Origin: Nevskiales bacterium
Lineage (GTDB): Bacteria > Pseudomonadota > Gammaproteobacteria > Nevskiales > Nevskiaceae
Length of the DNA: 64,000 nt
Assembly (NCBI GenBank): GCA_028698335.1
Contig: JAQVDP010000008.1
Span: 62,001 to 126,000, forward strand
Reading direction: 5' to 3'
The translations under genes were made by a program, and so were the position numbers. The stretch's first letter is position 1, and every line of letters starts with the position of its first letter. Below, piece by piece: positions 53,334-62,281 of the stretch. The notes under the pieces were generated by a model that made no database searches, was not told the DNA's origin, and saw only the letters and a program-made list of their open reading frames with translations.

Positions 53334-54604
53334 GCCGGATCTCCGGCCCGCTCGGCGTTGCGCGCCAGGCGCAGGCCGCTGAACTGCCAGCGGCAGGCCG
53401 GCGCGAAGAAATTCCGATAGCTCAGCCGCGCATGCCCGGGCGGCGATGCACAGGAACCGCCGCGCAGCACGAACTGGTTGCACATGAACTTGCCGTTGTA
53501 CTCGCCGATCGCACCGGCGGACGGCGCGAATCCCGGGTAGGCGTCATAGGCGCTTGCGGTCCACTCCCAGACCTGCCCCGCGCCCTCGGCGGTCCCGGCA
53601 TCGGTGAGCACCGGCACCAGCGCCTGCGCCTCGCCCGGCGGCGGCGCCCATCTATCCGCCATCGCCACTTCCCACTCGGCCTCGGTCGGTAACCGCGCGC
53701 CGTACCAGCGCGCGTAGGCGTCCGCCTCGTAGTAGGACAGGTGGCAGACCGGCGCATGCGGATCGAGCGGCCGCATGCCGTAGGGCGTGAAGACGTCGCG
53801 AGCGTCCTCGCTCCAGTACATCGGCGCGCGCCAGCCCTGCGCCTCGCGCTCGGCCCAGCCATCTGACAGCCACCACAGCGGTTGCTCATAACCGCCGTCG
53901 CGAATGAACGCGGCGTATTCGGCATTCGTCACCGGGCGGCTGGCGAGCTCGAAGGCGTCGAGCCAGACACGATGGCGCGGGGATTCATTGTCGAACGAGA
54001 ACCCCTCGCCCTCCGCGCCGATCATGCGCAGGCCGGCCTCGAAGCGCTGCCAGCTCAGCGGCCGCTCCTGTGAGGCCGGGGGGCTGCCGTCACGGTAGGC
54101 CGGCGCCAACGGATTGCAGGAGAGCGCATGCAGGATGTCGGTCAGGATCAGCTCCTGATGCTGCTGCTCGTGCTGCAGGCCGAGTTCGACCCGGGGCAGC
54201 AGCTGCCGGTCGCGGATCGCGTCGAAATGCCGCTCGACCTGTGCGTCGACATGCGCCCGATACGCGAGGATCTCGCTGAGCCCGGGCCGCGTCAGCAGGC
54301 CCCGCAACGGACGCGGATGCATGCGGCCGACACTGTTGTAGTACGAGTTGAACAGGAAGCCGTAGCGCGGATGAAACGGCTCGTAGTCGACGCCGCAGGC
54401 CGCGAGCACGAAGGTCTCGAAGAACCAAGTGGTGTGCGCGAGATGCCATTTCGCCGGACTGGCGTCCGGCATGCTCTGGACCTGGCAGTCCTCCGCACTC
54501 AGATCCCTGATCAGGTTCAGCGAGCGCTGGCGGACATCGTGGAAATGCGTCAACAGCGCGCCGGAAACGGCTGCGCCGGGATACTCCTGTGCGTGGTGCA
54601 TCAT
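53330..54604 (-). CDS. egtB: Ergothioneine sulfoxide synthase EgtB
   Basis: EgtB is a non-heme iron enzyme joining hercynine to a thiol. The 424-residue protein has a DinB-like N domain with the iron His residues in WHLAHTTWFFE and HEQQHQELIL. A C-terminal FGE-sulfatase domain follows (ASRPVTNAEYAAFI, RLPTEAEWEVA, FVLRGGSCASPP). The first Met lies in MMHHAQEY. The length is typical of the type that uses gamma-glutamylcysteine or cysteine; which one cannot be told here. Confidence 0.95.
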   Translation of the reverse strand: MMHHAQEYPGAAVSGALLTHFHDVRQRSLNLIRDLSAEDCQVQSMPDASPAKWHLAHTTWFFETFVLAACGVDYEPFHPRYGFLFNSYYNSVGRMHPRPLRGLLTRPGLSEILAYRAHVDAQVERHFDAIRDRQLLPRVELGLQHEQQHQELILTDILHALSCNPLAPAYRDGSPPASQERPLSWQRFEAGLRMIGAEGEGFSFDNESPRHRVWLDAFELASRPVTNAEYAAFIRDGGYEQPLWWLSDGWAEREAQGWRAPMYWSEDARDVFTPYGMRPLDPHAPVCHLSYYEADAYARWYGARLPTEAEWEVAMADRWAPPPGEAQALVPVLTDAGTAEGAGQVWEWTASAYDAYPGFAPSAGAIGEYNGKFMCNQFVLRGGSCASPPGHARLSYRNFFAPACRWQFSGLRLARNAERAGDPA

Positions 54605-54707
54605 CGGCCCCGCAGGAATTCGGCTGGCAGGTTAGCCCGGCGTTCCGAAGCAGGTCAAAGCATTCGCGGCACCTCGACCGCACATCGGTCAAATCCCGAC
54701 CACCTGC

Positions 54708-54736
54708 TTGACTTGCCCGAGCCTCGCGGCTTTAAT
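54708..54736 (+). promoter_or_regulatory. Promoter of tRNA-Phe
   Basis: TTGACT (54708-54713) and TTTAAT (54731-54736) are exactly 17 bp apart, each matching consensus at five of six bases. The following ACCGCGCTC is a GC-rich discriminator typical of stable-RNA promoters under stringent control. The tRNA begins about 45 nt after the expected start. Confidence 0.75.
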
Positions 54737-54787
54737 ACCGCGCTCTCCGGCCCGGTCGTCCGCACCGGACCCGCGGTTCGCAGCAAT

Positions 54788-54863
54788 GGCCAGATAGCTC
54801 AGTTGGTAGAGCAGGGGATTGAAAATCCCCGTGTCGGCGGTTCGATTCCGTCTCTGGCCACCA
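54788..54863 (+). tRNA. tRNA-Phe (anticodon GAA)
   Basis: The 76-nt cloverleaf has acceptor GGCCAGA/TCTGGCC, D-arm GCTCAGTTGGTAGAGC, anticodon stem GGGGA/TCCCC with loop TTGAAAA, and T-loop GGTTCGATTCC. CCA is encoded. It resembles E. coli pheV closely. Confidence 0.97.
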
Positions 54864-54914
54864 TTCGACGCTTCCTGCTGACCGAACCGTTTCTTCCCCG
54901 ATATTCGCGTGATC

Positions 54915-54965
54915 CATCCGGCGGTGATGCCGGAGCGGCTGACCGCGCCCCGGCATCACCGGATG
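54915..54965. other. Long imperfect stem-loop between tRNA-Phe and the DUF3192 gene
   Basis: GGTGATGCCGG (54923-54933) pairs with CCGGCATCACC (54950-54960), and the outer CATCC/GGATG extend the stem with a bulge. It ends 7 nt before the minus-strand stop of the lipoprotein gene. Neither strand has a T-run, so it may be a transcript-end or processing structure. Confidence 0.5.
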
Positions 54966-54971
54966 GGACAA

Positions 54972-55355
54972 CTACTGCCCCCGCGCGCCCTGCTCGGCGC
55001 GCTCGCCGATGCCTTCGAGCTTGCCGTCGCGGAATACCAGCGGGGTGGTTTCGTCGCGGGTGGTGTCGCCGTCGGAGTGGGTGCGGTGGGTCCGGTAGCG
55101 CAGCACCCGGACCTCGTGGCCGTCTTCCATCCAGGCCTCGGAGAAGTCCGGCTCGCCGAGACGGTCCCTGACCGCTTCCGCCGAGATGCCCAGCGCCAGT
55201 CCGCTGATGATGTCGCGGTTGCGCGCTTCCTTGGCCTTGATGCCGTCGTCATGGATGTACGAGCGGTCGTCGTCATCGGCGCCCACGTGAATGACGCAGC
55301 CGGTCGCCATCGTGGCCGCAGCCAGCACGCACAGCAGTCGCAGGGTCTGTTTCAT
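54972..55355 (-). CDS. DUF3192 family lipoprotein
   Basis: A 127-residue lipoprotein with lipobox ATGC (MATGCVIHVG). The mature part has ISGLALGISAEAVRDRLGEPDFSEAW and VLRYRTHRT, resembling DUF3192 and the SmpA/BamE-type fold that uses a GxPxxxx turn. An acidic DDDD run follows the lipobox. Function unknown; it is probably inserted in the outer membrane. Confidence 0.7.
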   Translation of the reverse strand: MKQTLRLLCVLAAATMATGCVIHVGADDDDRSYIHDDGIKAKEARNRDIISGLALGISAEAVRDRLGEPDFSEAWMEDGHEVRVLRYRTHRTHSDGDTTRDETTPLVFRDGKLEGIGERAEQGARGQ

Positions 55356-55473
55356 GATCGGTGTTTCCTTGGTCGAGTGAATGGATCAGAGACATGGCTG
55401 TACCGCAGCATGCGTGCCAGCCGGCAATCCTCATCTATTCAAATACTTGTAACTCTGGCGCCGGATGCGGCGC

Positions 55474-55506
55474 GGCGCAAACCGCTACATGTTTGCGGTT
55501 TGCGCC
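55474..55506. other. Perfect 12-bp inverted repeat
   Basis: GGCGCAAACCGC (55474-55485) and GCGGTTTGCGCC (55495-55506) form a perfect 12-bp stem with loop TACATGTTT. It lies 33 nt past the metY stop on the minus strand and 118 nt upstream of the lipoprotein start. There is no T-run, so it could be an mRNA 3'-end hairpin or an operator for the lipoprotein gene. Confidence 0.55.
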
Positions 55507-55538
55507 ACGTGCCCCGCGCCTGACGGACGATGGCCGGC

Positions 55539-56825
55539 TCAGGCCTGCGCCAGCGCCTGGTCGAGATCGGCGAGCAGATCGTCGATGTGCTCGATGCCGA
55601 TCGACAGCCGCACGGTGTCTTCGGTGACGCCGGCCTTGGCGAGTTCCTCGGGCGACAGCTGGCGATGCGTGGTCGACGCCGGATGCGTCGCCAGCGACTT
55701 GGCGTCGCCGATGTTGACCAGACGGGTGAACAGCTGCAGCGCATCCTGGAAGCGCGCGCCGGCTTCACGGCCACCGCTGAGCCCGAAGGTCAGCAGCCCG
55801 GACGCACGGCCACCGCAGTAGCGCTGCGCCAGCGCGTGTTCGGGATGCCCTTCGAGTCCGGCGTAGTTGACCCATTTGACCTTGTCGTGCGCCTTCAGGT
55901 GCTGCGCGATCCTCACCGTGTTGTCGACGATGCGGTCCATGCGCAGCGCCAGCGTCTCGATGCCCTGCAGGATCTGGAACGCAATGAACGGCGACAGCGC
56001 CGCGCCCATGTTGCGCAGCGGCACGACGCGCGCACGGCCGATGTATGCGGCCGCACCGAGCGCCTCGGTGTAGACCACGCCGTGATAGCTCGGATCGGGC
56101 TCGTTGAGGCGCGGGAAGCGCTGCTTGTGCTCGGCCCAGGGGAAGCGCCCGGAATCGATGATCGCGCCGCCGAGGCTGGTGCCGTGACCGCCGAGGTATT
56201 TGGTCAGCGAATGCACGACAATGTCGGCGCCATGCTCGAACGGCCGCAGCAGGTACGGCGTGGCCACGGTGTTGTCGATGATCAGCGGCACGCCGGCGGC
56301 GTGCGCGATCTCGGCCAGCGCCGCGATGTCGGTGATGTTGCCCAGCGGATTGCCGATCGACTCCGCGTAAACGGCCTTGGTGCGCGCGTCGATCAAGCCG
56401 GCGAAGCTGTCCGGTTTCGCCGGATCGGCAAAGCGCACCTCAATGCCGAACTGCGGCAGCGTGTGCGCGAACAGGTTGTAGGTGCCGCCGTAGAGGGTGC
56501 TCGCGGAGACGACGTTGTCACCGGCGCCGGCGATGGTCTGCAGCGCGTAGGTCACCGCGGCCTGCCCCGACGCCAGCGCCAGCGCGCCGATGCCGCCCTC
56601 GAGCGCGGCCAGACGCTGTTCGAGCACGTCGTTGGTCGGATTCATGATCCGCGAATAGATGTTGCCGGGCACCTTGAGGTCGAACAGGTCCGCGCCGTGC
56701 TGGGTGTTGTCGAAGGCGTAGGCCACGGTCTGATAGATCGGCACCGCGACGGCGCGCGTGACCGGATCGGGCTTGTAGCCCGCATGGATGGCGCGGGTTT
56801 CGAATTTCCAGGTCGATTCCGTCAT
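55539..56825 (-). CDS. metY: O-acetylhomoserine sulfhydrylase
   Basis: This 428-residue PLP enzyme makes homocysteine from O-acetylhomoserine and sulfide. Signatures are YSRIMNPTNDVLEQR, GQAAVTYAL, the PLP-binding Lys in VVHSLTKYLGGHG, and LNEPDPSYHGVVY typical of MetY. The length fits MetY rather than the ~390-residue MetB. The start was set at MTESTWKFETRAIHAG; upstream residues are Arg-rich and lack similarity. Confidence 0.92.
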   Translation of the reverse strand: MTESTWKFETRAIHAGYKPDPVTRAVAVPIYQTVAYAFDNTQHGADLFDLKVPGNIYSRIMNPTNDVLEQRLAALEGGIGALALASGQAAVTYALQTIAGAGDNVVSASTLYGGTYNLFAHTLPQFGIEVRFADPAKPDSFAGLIDARTKAVYAESIGNPLGNITDIAALAEIAHAAGVPLIIDNTVATPYLLRPFEHGADIVVHSLTKYLGGHGTSLGGAIIDSGRFPWAEHKQRFPRLNEPDPSYHGVVYTEALGAAAYIGRARVVPLRNMGAALSPFIAFQILQGIETLALRMDRIVDNTVRIAQHLKAHDKVKWVNYAGLEGHPEHALAQRYCGGRASGLLTFGLSGGREAGARFQDALQLFTRLVNIGDAKSLATHPASTTHRQLSPEELAKAGVTEDTVRLSIGIEHIDDLLADLDQALAQA

Positions 56826-56906
56826 CGTTCTTCTTCTGTGTTCAGGGGTGGGGCGCCGAGTGTACCGGCACCGCTCCGTGGATGCGGACCTCGCGGCCTC
56901 CAACGG

Positions 56907-56938
56907 AAAACGCCCCGCCGACATCCGCCGGCGGGGCG
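56907..56938 (-). terminator. Intrinsic terminator of the nitronate monooxygenase gene
   Basis: CGCCCCGCCG (56911-56920) and CGGCGGGGCG (56929-56938) form a 10-bp GC stem with an 8-nt loop. On the minus strand it is followed by TTTTCC. It lies 25 nt past the stop at 56963. The short T-run makes it moderately strong. Confidence 0.8.
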
Positions 56939-56962
56939 CTCGTCACTGCGTCGGCAGCGGTC

Positions 56963-57928
56963 TTATTGCTCAAGCAGGCGCTGGCGCGCCGCCTCGTATT
57001 CGGCCCTGAGCCGTGCGACCACATCTGCTGCCGGCTGCACCGCCTTGACTGCGCCGATACCCTGCCCGCAGCCCCAGATGTCCTTCCACGCCTTCTTGTC
57101 GGAACCGCCGCCGGACCCGAAGTTCATCGTGCTGACATCGCCTTCGGGCAGGTTGTCCGGATCCATCCCCGCCGCCTCGATCGACGGCCGCAGATAGTTG
57201 CCGTGCACACCCGTGAACAGGTTGGAGTAGACGATGTCGTCGGCGCCACAGTCGACGATCATCTGCTTGTACTCCGGCACCGCATTGGCCTCCTCGGTCG
57301 CGATGAACGCCGATCCGATGTACGCCAGATCCGCCCCCATCGCCTGCGCCGCAAGCACCGCGCCGCCGGAAGCGATGCTGCCGGACAGCAGCAGCGGGCC
57401 GTCGAACCACTCGCGGATCTCCTGGATCAGCGCGAACGGCGACAGGCGTCCGGCATGACCGCCGGCACCGGCAGCGACCGCGATCAGGCCATCCGCGCCC
57501 TTATCGATCGCCTTGCGCGCAAAGGTGTTGTTGATGATGTCGTGCAGCACGATGCCGCCGTAGCTGTGCACCGCGTCGTTGACGTCGGTGCGCGCACCGA
57601 GCGAGGTGATGACGATCGGCACCTTGTACTTCACGCACAGTTCGAGATCGTGCTGCAGACGGTCGTTGGACTTGTGCACGATCTGGTTCACCGCGAACGG
57701 CGCCGCCGGCTTGTCCGGATGGGCCTGGTTATAGGCATCGAGCTCGGAGGTGATGCGCTGCAGCCACTCCTCGAGCACCGGCCCCGGCCGCGCGTTCAGC
57801 GCCGGAAACGAACCGACGACCCCGGCCTTGCACTGCGCGATGACCAGATCCGGATTCGAGATGATGAACAGCGGCGAGCCGACGACGGGCACGCTGAGGC
57901 GCCCCTTGAGGACATTTGGAAGTGACAT
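56963..57928 (-). CDS. Nitronate monooxygenase (2-nitropropane dioxygenase family)
   Basis: A 321-residue FMN-dependent TIM-barrel enzyme. Motifs: PVVGSPLFIISNPDL, VAAGAGGHAG with the catalytic His, SGSIASGGAVLAA and YIGSAFIATEEA. It oxidises alkyl nitronates, including the toxin propionate-3-nitronate. The neighbourhood (metY, FadL) does not reveal its substrate, and many family members are of unproven activity. A terminator follows. Confidence 0.88.
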   Translation of the reverse strand: MSLPNVLKGRLSVPVVGSPLFIISNPDLVIAQCKAGVVGSFPALNARPGPVLEEWLQRITSELDAYNQAHPDKPAAPFAVNQIVHKSNDRLQHDLELCVKYKVPIVITSLGARTDVNDAVHSYGGIVLHDIINNTFARKAIDKGADGLIAVAAGAGGHAGRLSPFALIQEIREWFDGPLLLSGSIASGGAVLAAQAMGADLAYIGSAFIATEEANAVPEYKQMIVDCGADDIVYSNLFTGVHGNYLRPSIEAAGMDPDNLPEGDVSTMNFGSGGGSDKKAWKDIWGCGQGIGAVKAVQPAADVVARLRAEYEAARQRLLEQ

Positions 57929-58220
57929 GGGTCAGGTACCAATGGTGAATGAACTGGTGTCCGCCCCCGAGCGGAAGGCGGCGACGCCCCACTTCATGGA
58001 GTACGGAGTAATAGAACGGATAGTGCGGGGCGCTTCGGAAGGCTGTCAAACCGCAATCGGCGGCATCCGGACTGAGCCGGAGACGCTTGACGCTGTGCAG
58101 ATGCCGGCTGACTATACCCCGACAAGTATCCCGATAAAGATGTAGACGTGCGTTGAGGTAGTGGAACTTAAATACGCCGGATCCGAACGACGGTACCGGC
58201 ACCACCGCTGGAGGATTCAG

Positions 58221-59522
58221 ATGAGCAAGATCAAGGGTAGCTGGCTGCTGTCCGGCCTGGCATTGGCGGCGGTCATGCCGGCACACGCCACGAACGGCTA
58301 TTTCTCCCACGGCTACGGCACGCAGAACAAGGCGATGGCCGGCGCCGGCGTGGCGCTGTCGCTGGACTCGCTGGCACCGGCGACCAATCCGGCCGGCGTC
58401 GCCTTCGTCGGCGAACGCACCGATGTCGGCGTCGCGATGTTCGCCCCCGATCGCAACTACAAGGCCAGTGGCCAACCCACCGGCGGCTGCTTCCAGGGTC
58501 AGTGCACCTTCGGCGTCGGACCGCAGCAGATCGACAGCACCGCGCGTCTGTTCCCGATCCCGCACTTCGGCATGACCCGCGCGCTCGACGACGAATCGGC
58601 GATCGGCATCGCCGTCTACGGCAACGGCGGAATGAACACCCGCTACGAGGGCGGCAGCGCAACCTTCATCACGCCGCAGGGCGGCAAGATCACGGGCGCC
58701 GGCACCTTCGGCGCCGGCACCACCGGCGTCGACCTGACGCAGGTGTTCTTCGCGCCGACCTACGCGCGACGCTTCCGCGAGGACGCCGCCTGGGGCGTCA
58801 CCGCGATCATCGCCTACCAGCAGTTCGAGGCGCGCGGTCTCGGCAACTTCGCACCGTTCTCCAGCGACCCGCAGCATCTGACCGACAACGGCCATGACCA
58901 GTCCTACGGCGGCGGCATCCGCATCGGCGTGCAGGGCGCGGTCTCCGACAAGCTGCGGCTCGGCGCGTCGTACCAGAGCCGCATCTTCATGTCGGAGTTC
59001 AGCGACTACGCGGGCCTGTTCGCCGAACAGGGCGACATGGACATTCCGTCGAGCGCGTCGATCGGTCTGGCCTACACCGCCACGCCGGCGATGACGGTCG
59101 CCTTTGACATCCAGTACATCGCCTATAGCGAAGTCGACTCGGTCGGCAACCCGATGCTGCCGGGCCTCGCGACCGCCCGCCTCGGCGACGACAACGGCGC
59201 CGGCTTCGGCTGGGACGACATGACGATCTACAAGCTCGGCGCACGCTGGCAGATGAAGGACGGCTTCACCTGGATGGCGGGATACAGCTACGGCGAACAG
59301 CCGATTCCAGACAGCGAGGTCCTGTTCAACATCCTCGCCCCGGGCGTGATCGAGCAGCACTTCACGCTGGGCTTCGCCGACAAGATCGGTTGCCACGAGC
59401 TGAGCATGGCGTTCATGTACGCGCCGGCCAAGTCGGTCAAGGGCCGCAATCCGCTGGACCCGGCGCAGACGATCGAGCTGGAAATGGATCAGATCGAGCT
59501 CGAGGTCAACTTCTCGTTCTGA
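58221..59522 (+). CDS. fadL: FadL-family outer-membrane long-chain fatty acid transporter
   Basis: A 433-residue OmpP1/FadL porin. The signal peptide ends at AHA, and the mature N-terminus is TNGYFSHGYGTQNKAMAGAGVAL, the FadL hatch with its Asn-Gly start. SLDSLAPATNPAG and the C-terminal IELEVNFSF (terminal Phe) confirm the barrel. GGAGGATTCAG precedes the ATG. It stands beside a beta-oxidation gene set and probably supplies hydrophobic substrates to it. A strong terminator follows. Confidence 0.9.
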   Translation: MSKIKGSWLLSGLALAAVMPAHATNGYFSHGYGTQNKAMAGAGVALSLDSLAPATNPAGVAFVGERTDVGVAMFAPDRNYKASGQPTGGCFQGQCTFGVGPQQIDSTARLFPIPHFGMTRALDDESAIGIAVYGNGGMNTRYEGGSATFITPQGGKITGAGTFGAGTTGVDLTQVFFAPTYARRFREDAAWGVTAIIAYQQFEARGLGNFAPFSSDPQHLTDNGHDQSYGGGIRIGVQGAVSDKLRLGASYQSRIFMSEFSDYAGLFAEQGDMDIPSSASIGLAYTATPAMTVAFDIQYIAYSEVDSVGNPMLPGLATARLGDDNGAGFGWDDMTIYKLGARWQMKDGFTWMAGYSYGEQPIPDSEVLFNILAPGVIEQHFTLGFADKIGCHELSMAFMYAPAKSVKGRNPLDPAQTIELEMDQIELEVNFSF

Positions 59523-59539
59523 ACCTGACCGCAGGCCCG

Positions 59540-59571
59540 GAGCGGCGCCCTGAGTGGGCGCCGCTCTTTTT
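59540..59571 (+). terminator. Intrinsic terminator of fadL
   Basis: GAGCGGCGCCC (59540-59550) and GGGCGCCGCTC (59556-59566) form a perfect 11-bp stem with a 5-nt loop, followed by TTTTT. It lies 18 nt past the fadL stop. Confidence 0.92.
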
Positions 59572-59611
59572 GTGTGTTCACCCGTTCGGCCGCCGACGCG
59601 GCGCACCGCCG

Positions 59612-60412
59612 TCAGCAACCCTTGAACTTCGCCGGCCGCTTCTGGATGAAGGCCGATACGCCCTCGGCGAAGTCGCCCGATCGTCCGCACTCCCGCTGCA
59701 GTTCACGCTCGAGCGCGAGCTGCCCGGTCAGATTGCTGTCGGCCGCCTGATGGATCGAGCGCTTGATGCGTTCGATCGCCATCGCCGGACCGTACGCGAG
59801 CCGGGTGGCCAGTTGCATCGCGGCCGGCATCAACTGCTCGTCGTCGACCACGTCCCAGATCATGCCCCACTGATGCGCGGTCTCGGCCGGAAGGCGCTCG
59901 CCCAGCAGCGCCATGCCCATGGCCCGCTGCGGCCCGACCAGGCGCGGCAGCACCCAGGTTCCGCCCGCGTCGGGAATCAGGCCGATATTGACGAAGGCCT
60001 GGAGGAAATACGCGCTGCGCGCCGCGATCGTCAGATCGGCCAGCAACGCGATGTTGGCCGCCGCGCCGGCGGCGATGCCGTTGACCGCGCAGACGATCGG
60101 CTTCGGCAGCGCGCGCATCTCCTCGATCAGCGGGTTGTAGGTCGTCTCCAGCGCCAGGCCCAGATCGAGCTTGCCGTCGGCATCCATCGGCGGGTTGCTC
60201 ATGTTGGCGACCAGATCGGCGCCCGACGAGAAACCGCGCCCCTCCCCGGTCAGCACGATCGCGCCGATCTGGGCATCGGCCGCCGCACGGGCCAGCGCGT
60301 CGCGGACCTCGTTCAGCAGCTCGGGGGTCAGGGCGTTGAGCGCCTTCGGCCGGTTCAGCCGAATGCAGGCCACGCGGTCTTCAACGCCGTACAGAATCGT
60401 CTTGTAGTCCAT
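59612..60412 (-). CDS. Enoyl-CoA hydratase/isomerase (PaaG-like)
   Basis: A 266-residue crotonase-fold protein with GRGFSSGADL, VNGIAAGAAANIALLADL (oxyanion hole) and NIGLIPDAGGTWVLPRLVG. The Asp in place of the usual Glu in GLIPDAGGTW, and the RAMGMALLGERL that follows, match PaaG-type isomerases more than classical hydratases. It overlaps no gene but is 8 nt from the acyl-CoA dehydrogenase gene on the same strand. Possible role: isomerising unsaturated acyl-CoA. Confidence 0.85.
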   Translation of the reverse strand: MDYKTILYGVEDRVACIRLNRPKALNALTPELLNEVRDALARAAADAQIGAIVLTGEGRGFSSGADLVANMSNPPMDADGKLDLGLALETTYNPLIEEMRALPKPIVCAVNGIAAGAAANIALLADLTIAARSAYFLQAFVNIGLIPDAGGTWVLPRLVGPQRAMGMALLGERLPAETAHQWGMIWDVVDDEQLMPAAMQLATRLAYGPAMAIERIKRSIHQAADSNLTGQLALERELQRECGRSGDFAEGVSAFIQKRPAKFKGC

Positions 60413-60420
60413 GGGTCTCG

Positions 60421-61560
60421 TCAGTCCAGAATGGAGCGGGCGATGATCTCCTTCATGATTTCGGACGTGCCGGCCAGAATCCGGTGCACACGCTCGTCCT
60501 GATACAGCCGGCAGATCTCGTATTCATCCATGTAACCGGCACCGCCATGCAGCTGCACACCGGCGTCGACCATGCGGCCGTTGACCTCGCTGGTGTAGAG
60601 CTTGGCGCGGGCGGCGTCCTCGGCGCTGAGCTTGCCCTCGTTATGCACCTCGACGCAGCGATCGACGAAGGCCTGCGCGATCTCGATTTCGGTGTCCAGC
60701 GCCGCCAGCACGAAGCGGGTGTTCTGGAATTTCGACAAGGGCTTGCCGAAAGCCTTGCGCTGCATCACGAACTCGCGGGTGATCTGCATCGCCCGGCGCG
60801 CCGCGGCGATGTTGCCGCAGGCGGCGATCAGGCGTTCCTCGGCCAGGCCCTGCATCAGCTGGTAGAAGCCCTTGTGCGGCTGACCGAGCACGTTCTCCTT
60901 CGGGATGCGCACGTCGCGGAAGAACAGCTCCGCGGTGTCCTGCGACTTGAGTCCCATCTTCTTGAGCAGGCGCCCACGCTCGAAGCCTTCCATGCCGCGC
61001 TCGACCAGAAACAGCGTCACCCCATGCGGATTGTCCGGATGCGTCCGCGCCGCGACGATGACGACGTCGGCGTTGATGCCGTTGGAGATGTAGGTCTTGG
61101 CGCCGTTGAGCACCCAGTGATCGCCATCCTCGACCGCCCGCGTCTTCATGCCGGCGAGGTCGGAGCCGGCGTCCGGCTCGGTCATCGCGATCGCGAGGAT
61201 CTTCTCGCCGCTGATCATCCCGGGCAGGAAGCGCTGTTTCTGCTCCTCGGTGCCGAAGTGCTGGATATACGGCCCGACCAGGCGGCTGTGCAGGGTGATG
61301 AAGTACCCGCTGTCACCGTGGAAGGCATTTTCCTCGATCAGAATCTGCTCGTAACGGAAATCCTTGAGGCCGAGACCGCCATAGGCCTCATCGGCCCACA
61401 TGCACAGATAGCCGGCCTCCCCCGCCTTCAGGAAGGCTTCGCGGTCGATCACCCCGCTCTCGCGCCAGCGTTCGCCGTGCGGGCGGATCTCGGTCTGGAA
61501 GAACTTCTGCGCCGAGTCGCGGAACAGCTCCATCTCGGGTTCAAACGGCTTGCGCTGCAT
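60421..61560 (-). CDS. Acyl-CoA dehydrogenase (long-chain/isovaleryl-like active site)
   Basis: A 379-residue FAD enzyme for the first step of beta-oxidation. Visible: AMTEPDAGSDLAGM, NGAKTYISNG and GGAGYMDEYEICRLYQD. At the C-terminal YEGT position it has LAGTSEIMKE, so the usual Glu is absent. The catalytic base is instead expected on the helix containing LAEERLIAA, as in LCAD and isovaleryl-CoA dehydrogenase. It overlaps the decarboxylase-like gene by 20 nt. Confidence 0.9.
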   Translation of the reverse strand: MQRKPFEPEMELFRDSAQKFFQTEIRPHGERWRESGVIDREAFLKAGEAGYLCMWADEAYGGLGLKDFRYEQILIEENAFHGDSGYFITLHSRLVGPYIQHFGTEEQKQRFLPGMISGEKILAIAMTEPDAGSDLAGMKTRAVEDGDHWVLNGAKTYISNGINADVVIVAARTHPDNPHGVTLFLVERGMEGFERGRLLKKMGLKSQDTAELFFRDVRIPKENVLGQPHKGFYQLMQGLAEERLIAACGNIAAARRAMQITREFVMQRKAFGKPLSKFQNTRFVLAALDTEIEIAQAFVDRCVEVHNEGKLSAEDAARAKLYTSEVNGRMVDAGVQLHGGAGYMDEYEICRLYQDERVHRILAGTSEIMKEIIARSILD

Positions 61561-62281
61561 CGTCTGCTTGTCCTGGTGGGGTCTCGATGACCTGGGAAAC
61601 GGGAAACGTCATGCGAAAACGCGGCACTTCGACCGCAAGCACCGGGCGCGCCCGGCTCAGGTCGGGAAACATCGCGGGATTGACCTGCGCCCGCAGCAGC
61701 CGCGCGGGCTTCACCCAGCCCTGCGCGCTGGGCGTATAGATGAAGGTCTTGCCGTCGTGGTGCTGGCCGAGGGTCCGCAGCGAGCGCGGCACCAGCGCGG
61801 TCGAGAACGGCAGCCACAGCGGCAGGCTGCGGAACTGCAGATCGGCGATGTGGCCGTCGGCGCTGGAGACGGTCACCGATTCCAGGGCGCCGTCGCGGTA
61901 GCGCACGTCGAACTGCGCCTGATCCTTGGGAATCCCCCAGTTGCGCCGCCCGTTGACCACGCTGTCCATCGTCGAGACGAAGATACGGCTGATCGACAGA
62001 TGCCTGCGGCCGTTCTCGAACGGATACCGCCCGGGGATGAACAGCAGCTCGTGGTAGGGGCCGACATCGGACTGCTGGTAGTCGACGAACATCATCCATG
62101 CATACGGCGAATGCAGCCGCCGGCCGGCCAGCGTCGGCGCATCGAAGGCATCGCGGGCGCGGCACGTGGGATCGTGGCGCAACATGCAGATGTAGCCGCG
62201 ACCGTGCAGCCGCCAGGGCGCCGGCGCCCGCAGCAACGGTTCGGTCGCGCCGTCGGAAGATTGCATCGGATCTGGATTCAT
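61541..62281 (-). CDS. Acetoacetate decarboxylase-like superfamily protein
   Basis: A 246-residue protein with NGRRNWGIPKDQAQF at the site where acetoacetate decarboxylase has the Schiff-base Lys followed by a second Lys. Here the first Lys is kept and the second is Asp, so the lowered pKa of the true enzyme is probably lost. YHELLFIPGRYPF and SRIFVSTMDSVVNG support the family. It likely acts as a different Schiff-base enzyme, or only binds ligands. Start ATG at MNPDPMQSS; an earlier GTG is possible. It overlaps the acyl-CoA dehydrogenase gene by 20 nt. Confidence 0.7.
   Translation of the reverse strand: MNPDPMQSSDGATEPLLRAPAPWRLHGRGYICMLRHDPTCRARDAFDAPTLAGRRLHSPYAWMMFVDYQQSDVGPYHELLFIPGRYPFENGRRHLSISRIFVSTMDSVVNGRRNWGIPKDQAQFDVRYRDGALESVTVSSADGHIADLQFRSLPLWLPFSTALVPRSLRTLGQHHDGKTFIYTPSAQGWVKPARLLRAQVNPAMFPDLSRARPVLAVEVPRFRMTFPVSQVIETPPGQADDAAQAV

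Noticed and set aside
58087..58118. Promoter TTGACG...TATACC for fadL
   Set aside because: The boxes are about 20 bp apart, too long for a confident sigma-70 promoter.
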